10,744 nucleotides of DNA from Pseudomonadota bacterium (GCA_023428425.1 JAEYYP010000370.1:1-10744); one strand, 5' to 3'; counted from the stretch's first letter, positions 1-6,948 are shown. Notes: generated by a model from the letters alone, not told the origin. Numbers and translations: made by a program.

Positions 1-177
1 GGCCTCGGCAACGAGAAGGACGTGGTGAACCTCGTCGCCTACCTCGCGACGTTCTCGCCGAACTATGTGCCGGCCGACGCCGCCGCGGCTCCGGCCGATG
101 CCGCCGCGCCGGCTGACGGTGCCGCGCCGGCTGACGGTGCCGCGCCGGCCGAACCGGCTGCTCCCGCCGCCCAGTAA
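1..177 (+). CDS. c-type cytochrome, C-terminal fragment (5' end outside window)
   Basis: The reading frame is open from base 1 and ends at TAA 175-177, giving 58 residues of the C-terminus. The first 20 residues (GLGNEKDVVNLVAYLATFSP) match the last helix of class I cytochromes c, where a 'D(V/I)xNLVAYLxTL' segment packs on the heme. The CxxCH heme site and the methionine ligand would lie upstream, outside the window. The remaining ~38 residues are a low-complexity Ala/Pro/Asp tail containing a duplicated APADGA unit, probably a flexible linker or periplasmic spacer. A cytochrome next to a LysR regulator and a PQQ dehydrogenase suggests it belongs to the same electron-transfer locus, but which enzyme it serves cannot be seen. 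The cytochrome assignment rests on a short helix only, so it is moderately confident. Confidence 0.65.
   Translation, partial: GLGNEKDVVNLVAYLATFSPNYVPADAAAAPADAAAPADGAAPADGAAPAEPAAPAAQ
103..138 (+). repeat. 18-bp tandem duplication in the cytochrome tail
   Basis: Two perfect head-to-tail copies of GCCGCGCCGGCTGACGGT (103-120 and 121-138) are followed by a decayed third copy starting at 139. The repeat is in frame, so each unit adds six residues (A-A-P-A-D-G) to the Ala/Pro tail of the cytochrome. The perfect identity of the two copies suggests recent slippage; tail length may vary between strains. Confidence 0.85.
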
Positions 178-209
178 CGGCGCAACCCGACCAATGCCTG
201 CAAATACCG

Positions 210-244
210 GGGCCGGTCCGCACCTTGAGAGGTGGGGCCGGCCC
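210..244 (+). terminator. terminator-like hairpin after the cytochrome gene
   Basis: A long GC-rich stem lies 32 bp after the cytochrome stop. The left arm 210-225 (GGGCCGG, TCC, bulged G, CACCT) pairs with 230-244 (AGGTG, GGG, CCGGCCC) across a TGAG loop, with one G bulge and one T-G pair. It is followed by AAATTG rather than a clean T-run, so termination may be incomplete. It separates the cytochrome transcript from the LysR gene. Confidence 0.6.
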
Positions 245-285
245 AAATTGCCTACTAATGTTGCAGCGCGCCCGCCTATTGAGAT

Positions 286-297
286 ATCGAATTTGAT
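286..297. promoter_or_regulatory. near-perfect 12-bp dyad upstream of the LysR gene
   Basis: ATCGAATTTGAT is a palindrome with one mismatched pair, centred about 42 bp before the LysR start codon in an AT-rich patch (roughly 279-304) of an otherwise GC-rich sequence. LysR-type regulators usually bind dyads close to their own promoter, so this is a candidate autoregulatory site. No convincing -35/-10 pair with normal spacing could be assigned, so the call is weak. Confidence 0.25.
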
Positions 298-333
298 GTA
301 TTGTGGTGACACTGATCCCACGGGAGGGGATGC

Positions 334-1383
334 ATGGACATCACGCTCAAGCAGCTGCAGATCTTTCGCGCTGTGGTCATTGCCGGCTCCATCACCAAGG
401 CCTCGCGTCGGGTCGGGCTGTCGCAGCCGTCGATCAGCCAGCAGCTGGCCAAGCTCGAGGAGCGGCTCGGCACGCAGCTGATCAACCGCAACCGCACCGG
501 CACCGTGAGCCTCACGCCCTCGGGCGAATACTGGTTCAAGTTCTCCGACGAGCTGCTGCGCAAGTTCGACCAGGCCATCGACGAGCACGAGAAGCGCTAT
601 GTCGACAGCCGCATCTTCCTGCGCATGGGGGTGAGTCCGACGCTGCGCGGCCGTTTCCTGTCGGCCGCGGCACGCATTGCGTCCGAGGAGACCGGCTTCG
701 CCAAGTTCGAGGTCACGTTCGCGGTGACGAGCGGCGAACTGGTCGAGCAGTTGCGGCTGCACCAGCTCAATTGCGTCATCGTCAACGACGATTCGCTGGC
801 CGAGGACCGGACCTCGTTCTCGATCGCAACCTTGTTCCGCGACCCGATGCTGCTGGCTGTGCCGGCGAGCGTGCCCGATGCCATGGTGGAAAAGGCCCTG
901 CAGAAGAACGCCAAGCCGCAGTTGCTCGACCCGGCGCTGACCCGCTACGTCGAGATCGACGCCAACGTGCCGATGCGACCGGTCTCGGATGCCTGGTACC
1001 GGGCGCATCTGCCCTATGCGACGCCGGCCTTCTCGGCCATGACCTATGCCGCCGCCATCGACATGGTGAGCGAAGGCCTGGCGACGGCGCATACCCCACT
1101 GTCGCTGCTGCCTAGCCTGCCCGCATCCGTGCGGCAGCGACTGAAGGTCTACACGCTTCCCCACATGGACCGTTCGATCGTGCTGGCTATGCCCAAGCAC
1201 CTGATGACGCTGCCCGGCTACGCCAGCATCTTTCGTCGCCTGACGGATTTCTGCCGCAACGAATACGGCCAAAACGTGCCATCGGAGGACCTGCTCGAAC
1301 TGCCGTTGGCCGGGGCAGCCAGGCCCGAGCGCGACGCACTGGAAGCGCGCCGCGCTGCCGAGCACCCTCAGATTGTCCAATAG
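334..1383 (+). CDS. LysR-family transcriptional regulator
   Basis: 349 residues, slightly longer than the usual ~300 for LysR-type regulators. The N-terminal winged helix-turn-helix is clear at about residues 3-62, with the canonical pattern 'LKQLQIFRAVV..GSITKASRRVGLSQPSISQQLAKLEERLGTQLINRN'. Residues ~90-300 fit the two-lobe effector-binding domain (for example FLRMGVSPTLRGRF, and LNCVIVNDDSL in the first lobe). The last ~25 residues are a charged, Ala/Arg-rich extension. The start is chosen because GGGAGGGG (322-329) sits just upstream of ATG 334. The gene ends 85 bp before the PQQ dehydrogenase start on the same strand, so that operon is its most likely target, presumably responding to an alcohol, aldehyde or metal-linked signal. 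The target and ligand are inference; the family is certain. Confidence 0.93.
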   Translation: MDITLKQLQIFRAVVIAGSITKASRRVGLSQPSISQQLAKLEERLGTQLINRNRTGTVSLTPSGEYWFKFSDELLRKFDQAIDEHEKRYVDSRIFLRMGVSPTLRGRFLSAAARIASEETGFAKFEVTFAVTSGELVEQLRLHQLNCVIVNDDSLAEDRTSFSIATLFRDPMLLAVPASVPDAMVEKALQKNAKPQLLDPALTRYVEIDANVPMRPVSDAWYRAHLPYATPAFSAMTYAAAIDMVSEGLATAHTPLSLLPSLPASVRQRLKVYTLPHMDRSIVLAMPKHLMTLPGYASIFRRLTDFCRNEYGQNVPSEDLLELPLAGAARPERDALEARRAAEHPQIVQ

Positions 1384-1389
1384 GCAACA

Positions 1390-1419
1390 TTAGCAAACTC
1401 CCCCGCGGATCGGTCTTAT
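1390..1419 (+). promoter_or_regulatory. tentative sigma-70-like promoter for the PQQ dehydrogenase operon
   Basis: TTAGCA (1390-1395) and TCTTAT (1414-1419), 18 bp apart, each match four of six consensus bases and would place transcription start near 1426, giving a ~43-nt leader. This is the best pair found in the 85-bp gap after the LysR gene, but it is weak and could be chance. Confidence 0.25.
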
Positions 1420-1468
1420 GTGGCGCAACGCCGCATCCAAGAACCATCCGAAGAGGGGGAGAAACCTA

Positions 1469-3205
1469 ATGCGCCTCAAACTATTCATGTCCGTCCTGTT
1501 GGCGGGCAGCATGCTGGCTGGAGCCGGGATGTCGCAGGCGGCGGAAGTGACCGCCGAGCGTCTCGCCGCAGCCAGCACCGACGCCGAGTCGGGCAACTGG
1601 CTGAGCGTCCACAAGGACTGGGCCGGCTCGCGCCACTCGACGCTCGACGAGATCAACGCCAGCACCGTGGCGGGCCTGAAGCTCGCCTTCGCCGTGCCGC
1701 TCGGTGGCTCCGAGCCGGCCGGCTTCGGCGCCGGCTCCATGGAAGCCACCCCGCTCGCCAATGACGGCTTCCTCTACATCACCGATCCGTGGGGCACGCC
1801 CTACAAGATCGACGTCTCCGACGGCAAGCAGGGCAAGCTCGTGTGGACCGGCGAGACCGGTATCGACAAGGACCCGAGCCGCGGCATCCTGCTCGCCTCG
1901 CGCGGCCTCGCGCTCAGCGGCAACCTGGTGATCACCGCTCTCAACGACGGCCGTGTCATGGCCTTCGACGACGAGACCGGCGACGTGGTGTGGGACCAGC
2001 AGGTCGCCTCCGATCCGGGTGAAGGCTTCACCAATGCCCCGCTGGCCGTGAAGGACATGGTCCTCGTCGGCCAGTCCTACGGTGACTGGGCGACTCGCGG
2101 CTGGATCGCGGCCCTCGACGCCGCCACCGGCGAAGAGCGCTGGCGCTTCTACACGGTTCCGGAGCCCGGCCAGCCCGGTTCGGAAACCTGGCTCTGCGAC
2201 CAGACCGGCAACCCGGACTGCTGGAAGACCGGCGGCGCGGCTGCCTGGGTCACCGGCTCGTACGACGAAGCCACCAACACCACCTACTGGGGCACGGGTA
2301 ACCCGGTGCCGATGTTCGACCCGGAATACCGTCCCGGCGACAACCTCTACTCCAACTCCTCGATCGCGCTCGACGCCGATACGGGCGAGCTGAAGTGGCA
2401 CTTTCAGTACACCCCGAACGACTACATGGACTACGACGAAGTCGGCGTTCAGCTGCTGGTCGATACCAAGATCGACGGCGAGGATCGCAAGGTCCTGGCG
2501 CACTTCGGCCGCAACGGCCTGTTCTACACGCTCGACCGCACCAATGGCTCGTTCATTGCTGCCAACCAGTACGTGAACAAGCTGAACTGGACGAAGGGCA
2601 TCGACCCCAAGACCGGCAAGCCCGTCGAGTATGACAGCTCGAAGGCCCTGCAGGTCTACGCCAACGGCGCGCAGCGTCGCGGCACCGGCGATACCGTCAA
2701 CACCTGCCCGCACATCCAGGGTGGCGTGAACTTCTGGCCGCCGTCGTACAACCCCGAGACCGGCATCGCCTTCGCCGCCGGCATCGAGGCCTGTTCCGAC
2801 CTGACCGTGAAGGAAGAGAAGCCCGGCGAGAACCTGACGTTCTCGGGCGGCGCCTCGGCCGGCTCGGGCCCGCAGACCGGCTCGATCTTCGGCTTCGACG
2901 TCGCCACCGGCAAGCAGGTGGTCAAAGTCGAGCGCAAGTACCCGAACTATGCCGGCGTGATGAGCAGCGCCGACCTGGTCTGGACCGGTGAAATGGACGG
3001 CACCTTCGCTGCCTTCGATGCCAAGACTCTGGAAGAGAAGTGGTCGATCAATGTCGGCGGCGCGTTCAACGCTCCCCCGATCACCTTCAAGATCGGCGAC
3101 AAGCAGTATGTCGCGATCGCTGCCGGCGGTAACGGCGTGGCCACCTTCGGCTACCCCGAGCTGACCCGTCCGGCCGCCAACGTCCTCTACGTCTTCTCGC
3201 TCTAA
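1469..3205 (+). CDS. PQQ-dependent periplasmic alcohol dehydrogenase with Asp-x-Asp (lanthanide-type) active site
   Basis: 578 residues, no heme domain, so a simple quinoprotein that passes electrons from a primary alcohol or similar substrate through PQQ to a separate cytochrome. ATG 1469 is preferred over in-frame ATG 1418: GAGGGGGAG (1453-1461) is correctly spaced, and the protein then opens with a signal peptide (to about residue 24, SQA|AEV). Propeller-type W motifs recur throughout (for example AALDAATGEERW, ALDADTGELKW). By alignment to methanol dehydrogenase from memory, PQQ-stacking Trp is W260, metal ligand Asn is N278 in GTGNP, catalytic Asp is D321, and D323 two residues later forms D-Y-D, as in XoxF/ExaF/PedH enzymes. 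The first metal ligand, normally Glu, is D206 (GDWATRG). C413 and C442 match a conserved disulfide. The adjacent Cys-Cys ring disulfide is absent. The substrate is unknown. Confidence 0.93.
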   Translation: MRLKLFMSVLLAGSMLAGAGMSQAAEVTAERLAAASTDAESGNWLSVHKDWAGSRHSTLDEINASTVAGLKLAFAVPLGGSEPAGFGAGSMEATPLANDGFLYITDPWGTPYKIDVSDGKQGKLVWTGETGIDKDPSRGILLASRGLALSGNLVITALNDGRVMAFDDETGDVVWDQQVASDPGEGFTNAPLAVKDMVLVGQSYGDWATRGWIAALDAATGEERWRFYTVPEPGQPGSETWLCDQTGNPDCWKTGGAAAWVTGSYDEATNTTYWGTGNPVPMFDPEYRPGDNLYSNSSIALDADTGELKWHFQYTPNDYMDYDEVGVQLLVDTKIDGEDRKVLAHFGRNGLFYTLDRTNGSFIAANQYVNKLNWTKGIDPKTGKPVEYDSSKALQVYANGAQRRGTGDTVNTCPHIQGGVNFWPPSYNPETGIAFAAGIEACSDLTVKEEKPGENLTFSGGASAGSGPQTGSIFGFDVATGKQVVKVERKYPNYAGVMSSADLVWTGEMDGTFAAFDAKTLEEKWSINVGGAFNAPPITFKIGDKQYVAIAAGGNGVATFGYPELTRPAANVLYVFSL

Positions 3206-3232
3206 GCGACGAGACGCCGATAACAGGATCAA

Positions 3233-3257
3233 GCCGGGCGGCGCCATGCCGCCCGGC
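3233..3257 (+). other. intergenic hairpin between dehydrogenase and cytochrome
   Basis: A perfect 10-bp stem (GCCGGGCGGC at 3233-3242, GCCGCCCGGC at 3248-3257) with a 5-nt loop lies 27 bp after the dehydrogenase stop and 28 bp before the cytochrome ATG. No T-run follows, and the downstream gene is on the same strand with its own ribosome site. It therefore more likely stabilises the dehydrogenase mRNA end or attenuates read-through, making more dehydrogenase than cytochrome, than acts as a full terminator. Confidence 0.65.
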
Positions 3258-3285
3258 ACATTTGCTGAAACAGGAAGATTTTCTG

Positions 3286-3828
3286 ATGTCCTTCTCGCCC
3301 CGCAAACTCTTCGGCATGCTGCTCGTCGCCGGCCTGCTGGCCGCCACCCCGGCAACCGTCACCCTTGCCCAGGATGCCGCAACCCTCGATCCGCTGCTCG
3401 AGGGTGCCGACCTCGCCCGCGGCAAGGATGTCTACGCCAAGGTCGGCGTGTGCGTGTCCTGCCATGGCTGGGATGGCGACGGCAAAGGCAAGAACCCGCG
3501 TTCCGAGGGTGCGGCGGCCCTGCTGCGCGAGAGCCAGCTCGATGCAGCCGGCCTGATCGAGATCATCGCGTGCGGCATTCCCGGCACGCCGATGCCGTAT
3601 CACGACAACCAGGCCTACAAGGACGATCGGTGCTACGGCATGACCGCCGACATGTTCGAGCCCGGCCAGGAGCCGCACAAGGGCAAGTCGATCAAGAAGG
3701 AAGACATCGTCAGCCTGGTCGCCTACATCCAGACCACTATCCAGGGCAAGCCGCCGGCAACCTACGACGATTGCGCTGCCTATTTCGGCGATTCGGCTGA
3801 AAAGGCCTGCGCCTTCATGAAGAAGTAA
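3286..3828 (+). CDS. mono-heme cytochrome c, likely electron acceptor of the PQQ dehydrogenase
   Basis: 180 residues. ATG 3286 is chosen over ATG 3262: AGGAAG (3272-3277) sits about 8 nt upstream, and translation then begins directly with the signal peptide (MSFSPRKLFGMLLVAGLLAATPATV, cleavage near LA|QDA). One heme site, C56-V-S-C59-H60, and a plausible axial methionine M103 in GTPMPYHD, about 43 residues later, define a class I cytochrome c. It resembles the cytochrome cL / XoxG type partners of PQQ alcohol dehydrogenases. Four further cysteines (C96, C116, C163, C175) could form two disulfides. The terminal helix is KKEDIVSLVAYIQTTI, followed by an extra C-terminal segment YDDCAAYFGDSAEKACAFMKK. 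Gene order right after the dehydrogenase supports direct electron transfer, which remains an inference. The next gene begins 2 nt after the stop, so the two are co-translated or tightly coupled. Confidence 0.92.
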   Translation: MSFSPRKLFGMLLVAGLLAATPATVTLAQDAATLDPLLEGADLARGKDVYAKVGVCVSCHGWDGDGKGKNPRSEGAAALLRESQLDAAGLIEIIACGIPGTPMPYHDNQAYKDDRCYGMTADMFEPGQEPHKGKSIKKEDIVSLVAYIQTTIQGKPPATYDDCAAYFGDSAEKACAFMKK

Positions 3829-3830
3829 CG

Positions 3831-4586
3831 ATGCGCCCCCTCCTGCGGGTCGCTGCCATGCTGGCGTTGGGAGCATCGACGATGCTCCCAACCACCGCGC
3901 TGGCCCAGTTCGACCCCACGCTCGTTCCCGCATTCACGATCTGGGACATCAAGTTCGGCGAACCGATCACGCAGTTTCCGGATGCCGAAGTGGCGGAAAT
4001 CGCCTGCGGCACCAATGGCGGCCCTCCGTCGACGCCGCTCAAGAGTTTCACCGAGTTCGCGAAGTGCCCTCCCGAGGCGTCGGGGCTGCACGAAGTGTTC
4101 TTCACCAACGATGACGAGCAGGACTACATCGCCCGGGCGATGGAGCTCGAATACCGCGTGATGCAAGGGGGCACCTCGATCTACGCGCACCCGGTGGTGT
4201 TCTCGGCCCTCATCGACAGCGACGGAATTGCCCGCGGCATCCGGGTCATTACCGACGAGCGCGCCTCGGACCGCGATCGGCGCGTGGCGGTGACACTCGC
4301 CCGCAACCTCAAGTCGCGCTACGGCCGGTGGGCCCAGACCTGCGAGAACCTCGAGCCGACGGCCGGCCAGGAGCCGGTGGGGAAGATCTTCGTGCACGAG
4401 ATCTGCACCGCCACCAGCCCGGAGGGTGACGCGCAGATGCGGCTCGAGGCCACCTATTTCCGCAAGAAGGGCCAGGTCTCGATCAACCTCGAGACCCAGC
4501 AGGTCAACCGCAACTACTTCCAGAGCGCGACACGGCTCGAAGTGGTGCAGAAGCCGTATGAGCCGGACGATACGCCGGTCCGCTGA
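3831..4586 (+). CDS. exported protein of unknown function, coupled to the cytochrome gene
   Basis: 251 residues; I do not recognise a family. The start ATG is 2 nt after the cytochrome TAA, and the product begins with a signal peptide (MRPLLRVAAMLALGASTM, cleavage near ALA|QFD), so it should act in the periplasm. The mature part has four cysteines, C59, C79, C171 and C192, spaced as two likely disulfide pairs, one near each end. It has alternating strand-like segments (FTIWDIKFGEPITQF, MRLEATYFRKKGQVSINLETQQVN) and a helix-rich middle (VAVTLARNLKSRYGRWAQ). No CxxCH, lipobox or transmembrane segment is present after the signal peptide. Position in the dehydrogenase-cytochrome unit suggests a maturation, docking or substrate-handling role, analogous in place only to accessory genes such as xoxJ/mxaJ, which it does not resemble in sequence. 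It ends 4 bp from the convergent pentapeptide gene with no room for a terminator. Confidence 0.85.
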   Translation: MRPLLRVAAMLALGASTMLPTTALAQFDPTLVPAFTIWDIKFGEPITQFPDAEVAEIACGTNGGPPSTPLKSFTEFAKCPPEASGLHEVFFTNDDEQDYIARAMELEYRVMQGGTSIYAHPVVFSALIDSDGIARGIRVITDERASDRDRRVAVTLARNLKSRYGRWAQTCENLEPTAGQEPVGKIFVHEICTATSPEGDAQMRLEATYFRKKGQVSINLETQQVNRNYFQSATRLEVVQKPYEPDDTPVR

Positions 4587-4590
4587 CCGC

Positions 4591-5382
4591 CTACTGCGCG
4601 GCCGGGGCAGCCTCGGCCGCGGCGTCCCCGACCGGCTGGTCGCGGCCGTTGGGCAGGATGTTTCGGGCGAACTCGGTGGTGACGTCGAACTGCTCCATCA
4701 GCACCTTGGCGCGGGTGAGCCGCGAGGCAGTGATGCTGGCGCCGGCGAAATCCACCCGGAGCATCTGGGCGCCGTAGAAATCCGTCAGTTCGATCCGGGA
4801 ATCAGTGAAGCTGGCGCCGGTCAGCGTCGCCTGGTTGAACGACGCCTTGCTGATCGTGGTGTCGTCGAACTTGCTGCGGCCCAGACTGGCGCCGGTGAGG
4901 TTCGTCTGGCTCATCGAGGCGCCGGTCAGGTCGGCATTGTTGAGGCGCACGTTCTTCATCACGGCGCCATCGAGATTGGCGCCGGTGAAGTCCGCCCCGG
5001 TCAGCCGCGCTTCCTGCAGGCGCGCATCGAACAGGTCGGCGCCACCGAACTTCGCGGCCGAGAGCTGCGAGCCGTAGAAGAAGGCGCTCCTGAGGTTGGC
5101 ACCGCTGAAGTCGGCGCCGCCCAGGTCGGTGAGGTTGAAGTTTGCCGCCTCGGCGATGGCGCCGGCGAAGTTCGCGCCCTTGAGGTTGGCGCGGTGGAAG
5201 CTGGCGCCGGTGACATCGGCGCCCGAGAAATCGACGCCGGCGAGGTCGGCCTTCTTGAAGCTGGCGTCCTTGAGGTCGCAGCCGCGGCATTCGGTGCGTG
5301 CGCCGCTGATCAGATCCTCGATCGGGCCTGCGACAGCCATCGAAGGCAGCAACGCGAATAACACGAATAAGGCGGTCTTCAC
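4591..5382 (-). CDS. exported pentapeptide-repeat protein
   Basis: 263 residues from a GTG start at 5382. GTG is preferred over the upstream in-frame ATG at 5427 because GGGAGAG lies just upstream and the protein then begins with a clean signal peptide (VKTALFVLFALLPSMAVA|GP). After a C32-x-x-C35 pair (ECRGCDL), residues ~36-230 form nearly continuous A(D/N)LxG/F-type pentapeptides, such as ADLAGVDFSGADVTGASF and ANLKGANFAG, which fold as a right-handed four-sided beta-helix of about ten coils. The final ~27 residues are a non-repeat Ala-rich tail. Unlike cytoplasmic gyrase-protecting Qnr/MfpA proteins, this one is predicted to be periplasmic, so gyrase protection is unlikely; a scaffold or binding role is possible but unproven. 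It diverges from the nuclease gene across only 56 bp and is tail-to-tail with the preceding unit. Confidence 0.9.
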   Translation of the reverse strand: MKTALFVLFALLPSMAVAGPIEDLISGARTECRGCDLKDASFKKADLAGVDFSGADVTGASFHRANLKGANFAGAIAEAANFNLTDLGGADFSGANLRSAFFYGSQLSAAKFGGADLFDARLQEARLTGADFTGANLDGAVMKNVRLNNADLTGASMSQTNLTGASLGRSKFDDTTISKASFNQATLTGASFTDSRIELTDFYGAQMLRVDFAGASITASRLTRAKVLMEQFDVTTEFARNILPNGRDQPVGDAAAEAAPAAQ

Positions 5383-5438
5383 TTGTCTCTCCCATTGAGT
5401 TGGCAGGAGATTGCCCTCATCGACCATTGGAGGAACAT

Positions 5439-5954
5439 ATGTCGAGCATTGTCAAACTGGCGGCCGCGACCGGACTGGCGGCCCTACTGGCCATCGGCGC
5501 CGCCCCGGCAGCGGCGCAGGAGGTGGTGAGCGGCCCCGCCAAGGTGATCGACGGCGACATCATCCAGGTCGACAAGATGCGCGTCATCCTGTGGGGCGTC
5601 GATGCGCCGGAGCGCACGCAGAAGTGCAAGGTCGGCACGCTCGACTGGGCCTGCTACGAGGCCGCCCGCACAGGGCTCGGCGAACTCATCGCCTCGGGCG
5701 AGGCGAGTTGCACGCTCACCGCCGACAAGCCGGATGTCTTCGCCCGTCGCTACGGCGTCTGCACCTCGGCCGGCAAGGATGTCGGCGCCGAGATGGTGCG
5801 GCTGGGCTACGCCCGGGCCTATGTCGACCAGGCACCGGACTACCTGCCACAGGAGGAAGAGGCCAAGGCCGCAAAGGCCGGGATCTGGCAGGACGGCGCC
5901 CAGGTGATGGACCCGTGGATATGGCGCAAGCGCGATCCGCGCGGCTATCGCTAG
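5439..5954 (+). CDS. secreted staphylococcal-nuclease-like (thermonuclease) protein
   Basis: 171 residues. ATG 5439 is chosen for the upstream TTGGAGGA (5428-5433) and because it leads directly into the signal peptide (residues 1-26, APAAA|QEVV). The SNase fold is recognised by VIDGDIIQV (D38, D40, matching calcium-site D19/D21 of staphylococcal nuclease), R48 and the WGVDAPE motif (D55, E58, matching R35, D40 and E43), and R103 in DVFARR at the position of catalytic R87. The typical C-terminal pattern AKAAKAGIWQ is present. Catalytic residues therefore look intact, implying Ca-dependent phosphodiesterase activity on DNA or RNA outside the cytoplasm. Cysteines C63, C72, C91 and C108 could form two disulfides. 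It diverges from the pentapeptide gene; shared regulation from the short gap is possible. Its relation to alcohol oxidation is unclear, and such nucleases often serve nutrient scavenging. Confidence 0.93.
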   Translation: MSSIVKLAAATGLAALLAIGAAPAAAQEVVSGPAKVIDGDIIQVDKMRVILWGVDAPERTQKCKVGTLDWACYEAARTGLGELIASGEASCTLTADKPDVFARRYGVCTSAGKDVGAEMVRLGYARAYVDQAPDYLPQEEEAKAAKAGIWQDGAQVMDPWIWRKRDPRGYR

Positions 5955-6008
5955 ACGGCGCCTAGGTCATTGGTTCCGGTTGTCCGGTGCACCGTCAGCG
6001 GCTGCGGG

Positions 6009-6184
6009 ACGCCCCCTCCACCACGCTGCGCGTGGTCCCCCTCCCCCGCTGACGCGGTGGAGGACCACCTCGGCCTCGGCGCTTCGGCTTATCCTGTTGT
6101 CGGGGTGCTGAGCTTGCAGCGCTCCTCCACCGCGCGAGCGGGGGAGGGGACCGCGCATCGAAGATGCGTGGTGGAGGGGGGCGT
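6009..6184. repeat. long palindromic intergenic element (REP/MITE-like)
   Basis: The left arm 6009-6064 and right arm 6123-6184 are imperfect reverse complements: both ends read ACGCCCCC(C)TCCACCACGC inward, then GGTCCCC..CTCCCCCGCT, then CGCGGTGGAGGA. Each arm carries its own small hairpin at the same place (CCACGC-TGC-GCGTGG on the left, CGCAT-CGAAG-ATGCG on the right), and a 58-bp centre separates the arms. It fills most of the gap between the convergent nuclease and ABC-ATPase genes, ending 4 bp from the latter's stop. The RNA from either strand would fold into a very strong stem, so it could serve as a bidirectional terminator. Such elements are usually multicopy in alphaproteobacterial genomes; copy number cannot be seen here. 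Confidence 0.8.
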
Positions 6185-6187
6185 CGT

Positions 6188-6946
<759 letters not shown>

Positions 6947-6948
6947 GG

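Noticed and set aside
303..1115. A 270-codon plus-strand frame overlapping the LysR gene
   Set aside because: It is a shifted frame of the LysR coding sequence, with low-complexity Ala/Arg composition and no ribosome site or domain.
1418..1468. Upstream ATG extending the dehydrogenase by 17 residues
   Set aside because: The extension would bury the signal peptide behind a charged stretch, and the strong ribosome site at 1453-1461 points to ATG 1469.
1481..3355. A 624-codon open frame on the minus strand opposite the PQQ dehydrogenase
   Set aside because: It is the antisense shadow of a GC-rich gene with strong third-position bias. Its product is a V/G/R/A-rich sequence with no domain, while the plus strand encodes a clear enzyme.
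4426..5361. A 311-codon plus-strand frame with regular 'GAGEV' type repeats
   Set aside because: Its periodicity is the mirror of the pentapeptide repeats on the opposite strand; it overlaps two well-supported genes.
4591..5382. Pentapeptide protein as a Qnr-like quinolone-resistance determinant
   Set aside because: A clear signal peptide predicts export to the periplasm, away from gyrase; the general repeat fold alone is not evidence for resistance.
5439..5954. SNase-like protein as part of a defence or toxin system
   Set aside because: It has a signal peptide, no immunity gene is visible beside it, and none of the neighbouring genes is a defence gene.
6009..6184. Palindromic element as a CRISPR array or an insertion sequence
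   Set aside because: There are only two inverted arms, no regularly spaced direct repeats and no transposase frame.
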